A stretch of 64,000 nucleotides of DNA from Trueperaceae bacterium. GTDB taxonomy: Bacteria > Deinococcota > Deinococci > Deinococcales > Trueperaceae. The notes beneath the pieces were generated by a model. The model was not told where the DNA came from. It was given only the letters and a program-made list of their open reading frames with translations, and searched no databases. This document shows positions 1-7,467 of this stretch, piece by piece. The stretch spans positions 124,001-188,000 of the forward strand of contig JAABTL010000002.1 in assembly GCA_011389865.1 (NCBI GenBank), read 5' to 3'. Within the stretch, counting starts at the first letter, position 1; every line of letters starts with the position of its first letter. Both the position numbers and the translations under genes were made by a program.

Positions 1-391
1 TCTCGTCGAGGCTGGCGCCGAGCGCCTCGCGCACGTGGAGGGGCCACGACTTGCCGAACAGGGTGACGATGGGCGTGGCGGCGGCCAGCAGCGCCGCGAG
101 GTTGGCGTCGTCCTCCGGCGCGACGCCCTTCCGCCGCGTCGACCCGAAGGCCGTCAGCCGCGCGCGCGCGAGCGGCACGTCACGCATGCGCGCGAAGAAG
201 TCGACGTCCTTCGGGTTCGAGCCGGGCCAGCCGCCCTCGATGAGGTCCATCCCGAAGGCGTCGAGGCGCAACGCGACCGCGACCTTGTCGTCGCTGGTGA
301 AGCTCACACCCTCGCCCTGCGTCCCGTCCCGCAGGGTGGTGTCGTAGATCTCCACCCTTTCGCCCGCGACGCCGCCCTCGGCCGTGGTCAC
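1..391 (-). CDS. cimA: (R)-citramalate synthase CimA-type (partial, N-terminal part)
   Basis: Only the first ~130 codons lie in the window; the gene runs off the left edge. The translation carries the HMGL-like TIM-barrel opening VEIYDTTLRDGTQGEGVSF, then DLIEGGWPGSNPKDVDFF, which is typical of the citramalate synthase branch rather than 2-isopropylmalate synthase (compare FDTTLRDGEQTPGV in the adjacent leuA). The family condenses pyruvate with acetyl-CoA as a threonine-independent entry to isoleucine. The GTG start at 391 overlaps the leuA stop as GTGA, implying translational coupling; a second in-frame GTG at 355 is possible. It is the last visible gene of the ilvBNC-leuA operon, which fits isoleucine synthesis. 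Substrate is inferred from family resemblance only. Confidence 0.82.
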   Translation of the reverse strand, partial: MTTAEGGVAGERVEIYDTTLRDGTQGEGVSFTSDDKVAVALRLDAFGMDLIEGGWPGSNPKDVDFFARMRDVPLARARLTAFGSTRRKGVAPEDDANLAALLAAATPIVTLFGKSWPLHVREALGASLDE

Positions 392-1926
392 GGCGTGGCG
401 ACGGGCTTCCGCTCGCGGCCCACGCCGGCCGCGAGCTTGTTGAGGACGTCGACGTAGGCGCGGGCCGAGGCCTCGACCACGTCCGTCGACAGCCCGCGGC
501 CGTGCACGGTGCGGCCGTCGCTGACCATGCGCACCGTCACCTCGCCTAGCGCGTCCTTGCCGCTGCCGACGCTGCGGATCTCGTAGCTCTCCAGCACCAG
601 CGGCACCTGCGCGATGCGCTCGAGGGCGTGGTAGACGGCGTCGACGGGCCCGTCGCCGGTCGCGGCCTCCTCCATCGTGCCCGCGTCGCTGACGAGCCTG
701 ACGGTAGCGACCGGCGTCATGCGGGTGCCGGACTGGAACTGGACGGCCTCCAGCACGTAGGTCTCGGCGACCCGGGCGGTCTCGCTGTCGACGAGCGCGC
801 GGATGTCGTCGCTGGTGACGTTCCGCTTGCGGTCGCACAGGTCCTTGAACTGCCGGAAGAGGGCGTTGACGGTCTCGTCGTCCAGGTCCTCGTAACCGAG
901 TTCGCCGAGCGTCTTGCGGAACGCCCGCCGGCCGGAGTGCTTGCCCATCACCAGCACGCCGGCGTCGCGCCCGACCGTCTCCGCCGACATGATCTCGTAG
1001 GTCTCGAGCGCCTTGATCACGCCGTCCTGATGGATGCCGGACTCGTGCGCGAAGGCATTGTCGCCGATGACGGCCTTGTTCGGCGAGACCGACACGCCGG
1101 TGAACATGCTGACCATGCGCGACGCGCGGTAGAGCTCGCGGGTGTCGATCCGCGTCTGGTGACCCCAGAAGTCCTTGCGCGTCTCGAGCGCCATGACGAC
1201 CTCCTCGAGCGACGCGTTGCCGGCGCGCTCTCCGATGCCGTTCAGGGTGCACTCGATCTGCGTGGCGCCGGCACCGACGGCCGCGAGCGAGTTGGCGACC
1301 GCCAGGCCGAGGTCGTCGTGGCAGTGCGTGGAGAAGTGCAGACCCTCGGCGCTCGGCAGGGCGTCGATCAGCGCTCGGAGCAGGCCGCCGTACTCGTCCG
1401 GCATGCCGTAGCCCACGGTGTCGGGCACGTTGAGCGTGGTCGCGCCGGCCTCGATGGCGGCCCCGTAGAGACGGACGAGGAAGTCGAACTCGCTGCGGGT
1501 GCAGTCCTGCGCGGAGAACTGCACGTCGTCGGTGAACTCGCGCGCGTAGCGCACGCTGTCGATCGTGGCGGCGACGACCTCGTCCTCGGTCTTGCGCAGC
1601 ATGTGCTCGAGGTGGATCTTCGAGCCCGAGGTGAAGACGTGGATGCGCCCCGCCTCGGCGGGCTCGATCGCCTGCCCGGCCCGTTCGATGTCGGGCTTGG
1701 CCGTGCGCGCGAGCGCGCACACGATCGGGCCACGCACCTCACGGGAGATGCGCTGGACCGCCTCGAAGTCGCCGGCGCTGGTGATCGGGAAGCCGGCCTC
1801 GATGACGTCGACGTTCAGCCGCGCAAGCTGCCGGGCGATCTCGATCTTCTGCGCCGTGTTGAGGGCGACGCCGGGCGTCTGCTCGCCGTCGCGCAGGGTC
1901 GTGTCGAAGATGCGGATGTGGGCCAT
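388..1926 (-). CDS. leuA: 2-isopropylmalate synthase
   Basis: 512 residues, the usual bacterial LeuA length. It catalyses acetyl-CoA + 2-oxoisovalerate to 2-isopropylmalate, the first committed step to leucine. The catalytic barrel begins IRIFDTTLRDGEQTPG at residues 4-19; the metal-binding HCHDDLGLAVANSL lies near residue 200; LNGIGERAGNASLEEVVM follows. The last ~140 residues (from about TRMTPVATVRL) form the LeuA dimer regulatory domain, so leucine feedback is expected. The ATG is preceded by GGAGGCACCTCGC. It lies 124 bp downstream of ilvC and overlaps cimA by 4 nt. Confidence 0.95.
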   Translation of the reverse strand: MAHIRIFDTTLRDGEQTPGVALNTAQKIEIARQLARLNVDVIEAGFPITSAGDFEAVQRISREVRGPIVCALARTAKPDIERAGQAIEPAEAGRIHVFTSGSKIHLEHMLRKTEDEVVAATIDSVRYAREFTDDVQFSAQDCTRSEFDFLVRLYGAAIEAGATTLNVPDTVGYGMPDEYGGLLRALIDALPSAEGLHFSTHCHDDLGLAVANSLAAVGAGATQIECTLNGIGERAGNASLEEVVMALETRKDFWGHQTRIDTRELYRASRMVSMFTGVSVSPNKAVIGDNAFAHESGIHQDGVIKALETYEIMSAETVGRDAGVLVMGKHSGRRAFRKTLGELGYEDLDDETVNALFRQFKDLCDRKRNVTSDDIRALVDSETARVAETYVLEAVQFQSGTRMTPVATVRLVSDAGTMEEAATGDGPVDAVYHALERIAQVPLVLESYEIRSVGSGKDALGEVTVRMVSDGRTVHGRGLSTDVVEASARAYVDVLNKLAAGVGRERKPVATP

Positions 1927-1947
1927 GCGAGGTGCCTCCGGGGAGGG

Positions 1948-2012
1948 CCGGTCGTGACCGGCGCGGGGTCGGGTGGTCGAAAGCGTCTGCCGGGCCGACG
2001 GCGTCAGCCCGG
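1948..2012 (-). promoter_or_regulatory. hairpins in the ilvC-leuA spacer
   Basis: The 124-bp spacer holds two dyads. One has CCGGGC/GCCCGG arms at 1990-2012 with an inner GAC/GTC and a U-G pair, about 10 bp in all. The other has CCGGTC/GACCGG arms at 1948-1961. No T-run follows either in the minus sense, so they may be processing or attenuation elements between ilvC and leuA rather than full terminators. Function is inferred from structure only. Confidence 0.35.
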
Positions 2013-2050
2013 CCGGCCTAGCCGACGCCCCGCCCCGACGCCGACGGCGC

Positions 2051-3052
<1,002 letters not shown>

Positions 3053-3074
3053 CGGGGGTTCTCCTAGGTGCGCG

Positions 3075-3638
3075 TCAAGCGGCGCGCGAGCGGGAAGCGG
3101 TGCGGTCGTCGGCGCCGGCGGCACCGTTGCTGCCGTGGGCGCCGTTGCGGGGGGCGGTCCGGGGGAGCGCCACACGGCCGGTTCGGATCAGGTCGAGCAC
3201 GCCGAAGGTGCGCATCTGCTCGATGAAGGCGTCGGTCTTGGCCTCGTCGCCGGTGACCTCGAAGACGAGCGCGTCGCGGGCGACGTCGATGATGCGGGCG
3301 CGGAAGTCCTGGGCGATCTGGCGCATCTCGACCCGGTCGTCCGGGTTGCGCACCGCGACCTTGATGAGCATGAGCTCGCGGTCGACGTACGGGCCCTCGG
3401 AGTGGTCGATCACCTTGATGACGTCGACCAGCTTCTGCAGCTGTTTCTGCATCTGCTCGACGTGGGCGTCCTCGCCGGTGACCACGAAGGTCGTCCGGCT
3501 CAGGCCCGGCTCGTGCGTCTGGGCGACGGACAGCGACTCGATGTTGTAGCCGCGGCGGGCGAACAGGGCGGCGATGCGCACCAGCGCGCCGGGCTGGTCC
3601 CGCACGGTGACGGACATGACGTGTCGCCGGACGCTCAT
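3075..3638 (-). CDS. ilvN: acetolactate synthase small (regulatory) subunit
   Basis: 187 residues. The N-terminal ACT domain ([20 protein letters not shown], then [11 protein letters not shown]) is the valine-binding regulatory domain of IlvN/IlvH; the C-terminal IlvN domain follows ([10 protein letters not shown] through [15 protein letters not shown]). The last ~25 residues are an Ala/Gly/Arg-rich tail outside the domain. Its ATG overlaps the ilvB stop as ATGA, so catalytic and regulatory subunits should be made in a coupled way. It activates IlvB and confers end-product inhibition (family knowledge). Confidence 0.94.
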   Translation of the reverse strand: MSVRRHVMSVTVRDQPGALVRIAALFARRGYNIESLSVAQTHEPGLSRTTFVVTGEDAHVEQMQKQLQKLVDVIKVIDHSEGPYVDRELMLIKVAVRNPDDRVEMRQIAQDFRARIIDVARDALVFEVTGDEAKTDAFIEQMRTFGVLDLIRTGRVALPRTAPRNGAHGSNGAAGADDRTASRSRAA

Positions 3639-5326
3639 GCCGACACCCCCTCGGCCTCGTCGGCCTCCTGGTCGCCGATGATCATCTCGTCGACGCCGGC
3701 GCCCGCGGGCACCATCGGGAACACCTTCTCGGAGTCGTACACCACGAAGTTGATCAGCGCCGGCTTCTTGCGCGCGAGCACCTCGGGCACCAGCTTCGCC
3801 GCCGTCTCGCGGTCGAAGACGTTGTAACCGTCGATGCCGTAGGCCTCCGCGAGCTTGGCGAAGTCCGGGTTCGAGTCCGCCAGGTACACCTCGGAGTAGC
3901 GCTGGGCATGGAACATCTCTTGCCACTGCCGCACCATCCCGAGCATGCCGTTGTTGGTGATGGCGATGACGATCGGCAGCTGGTGCTTGTAGATGGTGGC
4001 CAGCTCCTGGATGTTCATCTGGACGCTGCCGTCGCCGGCGACGCACACGATCGTCTCCCCCGGCCGCGCGAAGGCCGCGCCGATCGCCGCGGGGAGCCCG
4101 AAGCCCATCGTGCCAAGCCCACCCGAGCTGATCCACGTGCGCGGGCGGTTCGTCGGGAAGAGCCTGGCCGCGAACATCTGGTGCTGGCCGACCTCGGTCG
4201 TCACGACGCAGTCGCCGCCGGTCTCGCGCGCGAGCAGCGCGATGACCTCCTGCGACACCAGCGGCTTGTCGGTCTTGTAGCGCTCCGGGTAGCTCGCCTT
4301 CCAGACGTCGAGCTGGGCCCACCAGTCGCCGAGCTCCAGCGGCCCGAGCAGCTCGGTGAGGCGCGGCAGGACGTCACGCAGGTCGCCCACGACGGGGACG
4401 TGCGCCTTGACCAGCTTCGAGATCTCGGCCGGGTCGATGTCGATGTGCACGATGGTGGCGTTCGGCGCGAAGCGGCTGAGCTTGCCGGTGACGCGGTCGT
4501 CGAAGCGCAGGCCGGCGCCGACGATCAGGTCGCAGTGGCTGATCGCGCGGTTGGCCGTCACGGTGCCGTGCATGCCCGGCATGCCGAGCGACTGGGGCGC
4601 ACCGCCCGGGTAGGCGCCGATGCCCATGAGCGTGGTGATGACGGGGATCCCGGTGAGGCGGGTGAACGCCTCGACCTCTTCGGCGGCCACCTGGGCGCCG
4701 CCCCCCACCATGAGTACCGGCCGCTCGGCGGCCTCGATCGCTTCGGCCGCGCGCCGGATCTGCCGGGCGTTGCCGACGACGGTCGGCCGGTAACCGGGCA
4801 GGTCGATCTCGACGTCGAAGTCACCCTCGAAGGCCGCCTGCTGGATGTCCTTCGGCACGTCGACCAGGACGGGTCCCGGGCGGCCGCTGCGGGCGATGTG
4901 GAAGGCCTCGGCGAGGACACGCGGCAGGTCGCGGACGTCCTTGACGAGGTAGTTGTGCTTGGTGACCGGCAGCGTGACACCGGTGACGTCGGCCTCCTGG
5001 AACGCGTCGGTACCGATCAGCGAGAGCGGCACGTTGCCGGTCACGGCGACGACGGCCGACGAGTCCATGTACGCGGTCGCCAAGCCGGTCACCAGGTTGG
5101 TGGCTCCTGGACCCGAGGTCGCGAAGCACACGCCGACGCGGCCGCTCGCCCGGTAGTAGGCGTCGGCGGCGTGGGCGCCGGCCTGCTCGTGGCGCACCAG
5201 GACGTGCTGGATCGGCGAGTCGTAGAGCGCGTCGTAGATCGGCATGATCGCGCCGCCGGGGTGACCGAACACCGTGGTCACGCCCTGTCGCTCGAGCGCC
5301 TTGAGCACGGCCGCGGCCCCGTTCAC
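3635..5326 (-). CDS. ilvB: acetolactate synthase large (catalytic) subunit
   Basis: 563 residues, a ThDP- and FAD-dependent enzyme forming 2-acetolactate or 2-aceto-2-hydroxybutyrate. Seen: the catalytic glutamate in VLVRHEQAGAHAADAY near residue 47, SGPGATNLVTGLATAY, and the ThDP/Mg motif GDGSVQMNIQELAT ending in TNNGMLGMVRQWQ. The GTG start (5326) follows GAGGT at 5-nt spacing and matches the usual MNGAAAVLKALE opening. The start overlaps the stop of a six-codon ORF (5323-5343) that has its own strong GGAGGAG site. First structural gene of the operon, about 205 nt downstream of the predicted transcription start. Confidence 0.96.
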   Translation of the reverse strand: MNGAAAVLKALERQGVTTVFGHPGGAIMPIYDALYDSPIQHVLVRHEQAGAHAADAYYRASGRVGVCFATSGPGATNLVTGLATAYMDSSAVVAVTGNVPLSLIGTDAFQEADVTGVTLPVTKHNYLVKDVRDLPRVLAEAFHIARSGRPGPVLVDVPKDIQQAAFEGDFDVEIDLPGYRPTVVGNARQIRRAAEAIEAAERPVLMVGGGAQVAAEEVEAFTRLTGIPVITTLMGIGAYPGGAPQSLGMPGMHGTVTANRAISHCDLIVGAGLRFDDRVTGKLSRFAPNATIVHIDIDPAEISKLVKAHVPVVGDLRDVLPRLTELLGPLELGDWWAQLDVWKASYPERYKTDKPLVSQEVIALLARETGGDCVVTTEVGQHQMFAARLFPTNRPRTWISSGGLGTMGFGLPAAIGAAFARPGETIVCVAGDGSVQMNIQELATIYKHQLPIVIAITNNGMLGMVRQWQEMFHAQRYSEVYLADSNPDFAKLAEAYGIDGYNVFDRETAAKLVPEVLARKKPALINFVVYDSEKVFPMVPAGAGVDEMIIGDQEADEAEGVSA

Positions 5327-5343
5327 CCGATACCTCGTTGCAT
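5323..5343 (-). CDS. six-codon mini-ORF (MQRGIG) overlapping the ilvB start
   Basis: ATG CAA CGA GGT ATC GGG TGA is preceded by GGAGGAGATC, the best Shine-Dalgarno site in this leader. Its TGA overlaps the ilvB GTG as GTGA. It is out of frame with ilvB, so it is not an alternative ilvB start. It may load ribosomes that re-initiate at ilvB. Product function, if any, is unknown; translation is inferred. Confidence 0.4.
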   Translation of the reverse strand: MQRGIG

Positions 5344-5413
5344 GATCTCCTCCAGAGCGCCTCGTGCGTGAGCTCGTCGGACGCTTCGTCGTACCGTGTC
5401 CACCCTACGAGAA

Positions 5414-5445
5414 GACCCCGCCAGGTCCATGACCGTGACGGGGTC
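5414..5445 (-). terminator. candidate attenuator hairpin of the ilv leader
   Basis: In the transcript sense GACCCCG (5445-5439) pairs with CGGGGTC (5420-5414). A nested GGTC/GACC stem closes over an ATG loop. The hairpin is followed by the pyrimidine-rich TTCTC. ACCCC of the left arm (5444-5440) is also complementary to GGGGT at 5481-5477, which spans the stop codon of the leader peptide. Alternative terminator and antiterminator folds are therefore possible. Inferred from sequence. Confidence 0.5.
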
Positions 5446-5474
5446 CAGGTGGTCTACCGCGAGCGGTGATCCCG

Positions 5475-5531
5475 TTACCCCTCCGCAGATAGCCGCAGGG
5501 CGGCGACGTGGGCGGTAAGCAACGCGATCAT
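5475..5531 (-). CDS. branched-chain amino acid leader peptide, 18 aa
   Basis: Reads MIALLTAHVAALRLSAEG and stops with TAA. Six of 18 residues are Ile, Leu or Val, and Leu uses four different codons (TTG, CTT, CTG, CTA). Its ATG lies 8 nt after the TATACT -10 box, at or within 1-2 nt of the expected transcription start, so it would be translated from a leaderless mRNA end. It sits ~150 nt upstream of ilvB and immediately before a terminator-like hairpin: the classic layout of ribosome-mediated attenuation of ilv/leu operons. It is too short to be recognised by homology, and translation has not been shown. Confidence 0.65.
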   Translation of the reverse strand: MIALLTAHVAALRLSAEG

Positions 5532-5539
5532 CGCCGCGG

Positions 5540-5568
5540 AGTATACGGGGTGCTATCCTGGGTGTCAA
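5540..5568 (-). promoter_or_regulatory. promoter of the ilvBNC-leuA-cimA operon
   Basis: On the minus strand TTGACA (5568-5563), a 17-bp spacer, then TATACT (5545-5540). The -35 matches the sigma-70 consensus fully and the -10 matches in 5 of 6 bases. This is striking in such GC-rich DNA. Expected start is about 5531-5534. Confidence 0.85.
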
Positions 5569-5642
5569 CCGACCGCCGAAGCATCCTGCTCCGTCCAGGC
5601 CGACGACTTCGCCGCCTCCTTCACCCTAGCTCGGAGGTCCGC

Positions 5643-5987
5643 ATGCCCACCCTGCGTGTTTCCGCGCAGTCCCGACCCAACGCCGTGGCCGGTGCGATCG
5701 CGGCGCTCCTGCGCCTCGACGGTGCGGTCGAGATGCAGGCGATCGGCCCGCACGCCGTGAACCAGGCCGTCAAGTCCCTGGCGATCGCGCGCTCCTACCT
5801 CGAGCAGGACGCGCTCGACCTGGTGGTGGCGCCCGGCTTCGTCAAGCTCGAGCTGCACGAGGAGGAACGCACGGCCATGCGCTTCGAGGTCCGCGCCGTC
5901 GCCCGGGAGACCGTCGACCCCGAGCCGAGCGCGGGCGAGGCCGGCGACCCGGAGCCCGCGGTCGAGGCCCACCTCGACGAGGCGTGA
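5643..5987 (+). CDS. spoVS: SpoVS-family (stage V sporulation protein S-like) protein
   Basis: 114 residues. Residues 1-84 are the compact SpoVS fold (MPTLRVSAQSRPNAVAGAIA, AIGPHAVNQAVKSLAIARSY, LVVAPGFVKLELHEEERTAM). The family is an Alba-like small protein widespread in Deinococcota, where sporulation is absent and the role is unclear (nucleic-acid binding suggested). Unusually, about 30 extra acidic residues (VDPEPSAGEAGDPEPAVEAH and on) extend the C-terminus beyond the usual ~86. The ATG is chosen from CGGAGGTCCGC directly upstream. It overlaps rsmB by GTGA and is divergent from the ilv promoter. Confidence 0.88.
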   Translation: MPTLRVSAQSRPNAVAGAIAALLRLDGAVEMQAIGPHAVNQAVKSLAIARSYLEQDALDLVVAPGFVKLELHEEERTAMRFEVRAVARETVDPEPSAGEAGDPEPAVEAHLDEA

Positions 5988-7345
5988 CCCGCACCAAGTC
6001 TGCGTCGAGCCGAGCCGCGCCGGGGTCGAGCCGTGCCGCGGCGGGTTCGAGCCGCGCCGCGGCGGTCTCGAGCCGCGCAAGGGTCCTGCACGTGCTGGAT
6101 GCGGTCCAGCGCCGCGACGCGGCGGCCAGCGCCGCCCTGACGAGGGCGCTGAGCGACGTCGACCCGGGACCGGACCGCGCGATGATCACGGACGTCGCCT
6201 ACGGCACGCTGCGCTGGCTGCCGGCGCTCGACGCCGCGCTCGGTGCCCGCCTCGCGGACGCGGCGGCACTGCCCGACGCGGTGCTCGACGCGCTGCGGGC
6301 TGGCGCCTTCGAGCGCCTCGTCCGCGGCACGCCGGCTCACGCCGCGGTGCACGCCTGGGTCGAGGAGGTCAAGCGGCTCCCGGGGGCCCCCGCGCGGCTG
6401 GCCGGGCTGGTGAACGCCGTGCTCCGCCGGGTCGATCTCGCCGACGCCGGCGGTCCGCCCGCCGGTGTCGGTCTCCCCGGGCCGCTGTGGGAGCACATCG
6501 TCGCCAGCCTCGGCCCGCACGCGGCCGACGCCGCGCGCGCCATGCTGCAGCCCGAGCCGCTGTGGGTGACCGTCTACCGAGACGACGCGCTCGAGCTGCT
6601 GCGCGGCGAGGGTGCCGAGGCGCGCCCGGGGCCGCTGCCCGGCTCCTGGGCCGTGCGGCCCGGCCGGCCCCTGGGCGCGCTCGCCGCGTTTCGACGGGGG
6701 GCGATCCAACCGCAGAACCCGAGTTCGGCCGCCGTGGTGAGCGCGCTGGGCGACGTCGCCGGCCGGCGCGTGCTCGACGTCGGCTCTGGCCACGGCGTCA
6801 AGGCGGCGCAGCTGGCGGCCGCCGGCGCCGCGGTCGAGGCCGTCGAGATCGACGCGCGGCGCAGCGACGTGGGGCGACGCAACCTCGCGCGCCTCGGGCT
6901 GAGGGCGCGCCACCACGTCGTCGACGCGGCGGCTCCCATGACTGGGATCCCGTTCGTCGACGCCGCGCTGCTCGATGCCCCGTGCACCGGCACCGGCACC
7001 CTGCGCGGCCACCCGGAGATCAAGCTGCGCTGGACGCCGGACGACGCCCGGCGGGCGGCGGCGCGGCAACTCGCGATGCTCGCCTCGGTCGCGGAACGCG
7101 TCAGGCCGGGCGGCGCGTTGGTGTACGCGGTCTGCGCTCTCGGCCTCGAGGAGGGCCCGGAGGTGGTGGCGTCCTTCCTCGCCGCTCACCCCGCGTGGCG
7201 CGCCGTCGCGCCGAGCGTGCCGCTGCCGACCGTGTCCGCGCCCGTCGGCGCGTGGCTGCTGCCGAGCGACGAGGGCCTCGACGGCTTCTACCTGGCCCGC
7301 CTGGAGCGCGCCGAGAACGGCCCTGCGGGCGCGCCGCCGAAGTAG
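5984..7345 (+). CDS. rsmB: 16S rRNA m5C967 methyltransferase RsmB-type
   Basis: 453 residues: an N-terminal NusB-like RNA-binding region (about residues 30-150), then a SAM-dependent m5C methyltransferase domain. Seen: the SAM motif VLDVGSGHGVKAAQLAAAGA, motif IV DAPCTGTGTLRGHPEIKLRW with the release cysteine, and motif VI YAVCALGLEEGPEVV with the catalytic cysteine. The GTG overlaps the spoVS stop (GTGA). The first ~30 residues come from a 21-bp tandem repeat (6005-6078) giving SSRAAPG/SSRAAAG/SSRAAAV/SSRA, outside the conserved fold; true translation could begin later. Confidence 0.85.
   Translation: MTRTKSASSRAAPGSSRAAAGSSRAAAVSSRARVLHVLDAVQRRDAAASAALTRALSDVDPGPDRAMITDVAYGTLRWLPALDAALGARLADAAALPDAVLDALRAGAFERLVRGTPAHAAVHAWVEEVKRLPGAPARLAGLVNAVLRRVDLADAGGPPAGVGLPGPLWEHIVASLGPHAADAARAMLQPEPLWVTVYRDDALELLRGEGAEARPGPLPGSWAVRPGRPLGALAAFRRGAIQPQNPSSAAVVSALGDVAGRRVLDVGSGHGVKAAQLAAAGAAVEAVEIDARRSDVGRRNLARLGLRARHHVVDAAAPMTGIPFVDAALLDAPCTGTGTLRGHPEIKLRWTPDDARRAAARQLAMLASVAERVRPGGALVYAVCALGLEEGPEVVASFLAAHPAWRAVAPSVPLPTVSAPVGAWLLPSDEGLDGFYLARLERAENGPAGAPPK
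6005..6078 (+). repeat. 21-bp tandem repeat, 3.5 copies, in the rsmB N-terminus
   Basis: Units start at 6005, 6026, 6047 and 6068 (partial), each opening TCGAGCCG. They are in frame and encode seven-residue SSRAAxG units. Confidence 0.85.
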
Positions 7346-7353
7346 CCTGGCGC

Positions 7354-7467
7354 ATGGCGATCGCTCCGCCCGTCCAGCCGTCCGAGCGGGTCCACCTGCC
7401 GCCGGGGTCGGTGAACGTCGTCCTCGTGCGCGAGCAGCGGGCGCGGCTCGTGTGGGGCCCGGCGTGA
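7354..7467 (+). CDS. 37-residue ORF resembling an MBL-fold N-terminus (possible remnant)
   Basis: Starts MAIAPPVQPSERVHLPPGSV, continues NVVLVREQRARLVWGPA and stops. The LPPGSVNVVLV segment resembles the first strands of glyoxalase-II-like metallo-beta-lactamase proteins, but no HxHxDH motif follows. It lies 8 nt after rsmB and its TGA overlaps the GTG of the next, complete MBL gene. It could be a decayed or internally deleted MBL gene or a small coupled protein. Function unknown. Confidence 0.4.
   Translation: MAIAPPVQPSERVHLPPGSVNVVLVREQRARLVWGPA

Noticed and set aside
5323-5568. 81-residue frame spanning the whole ilvB leader
   Set aside because: It begins upstream of the predicted promoter start and has no domain. 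Only its last six codons have a ribosome site, so those were reported separately.
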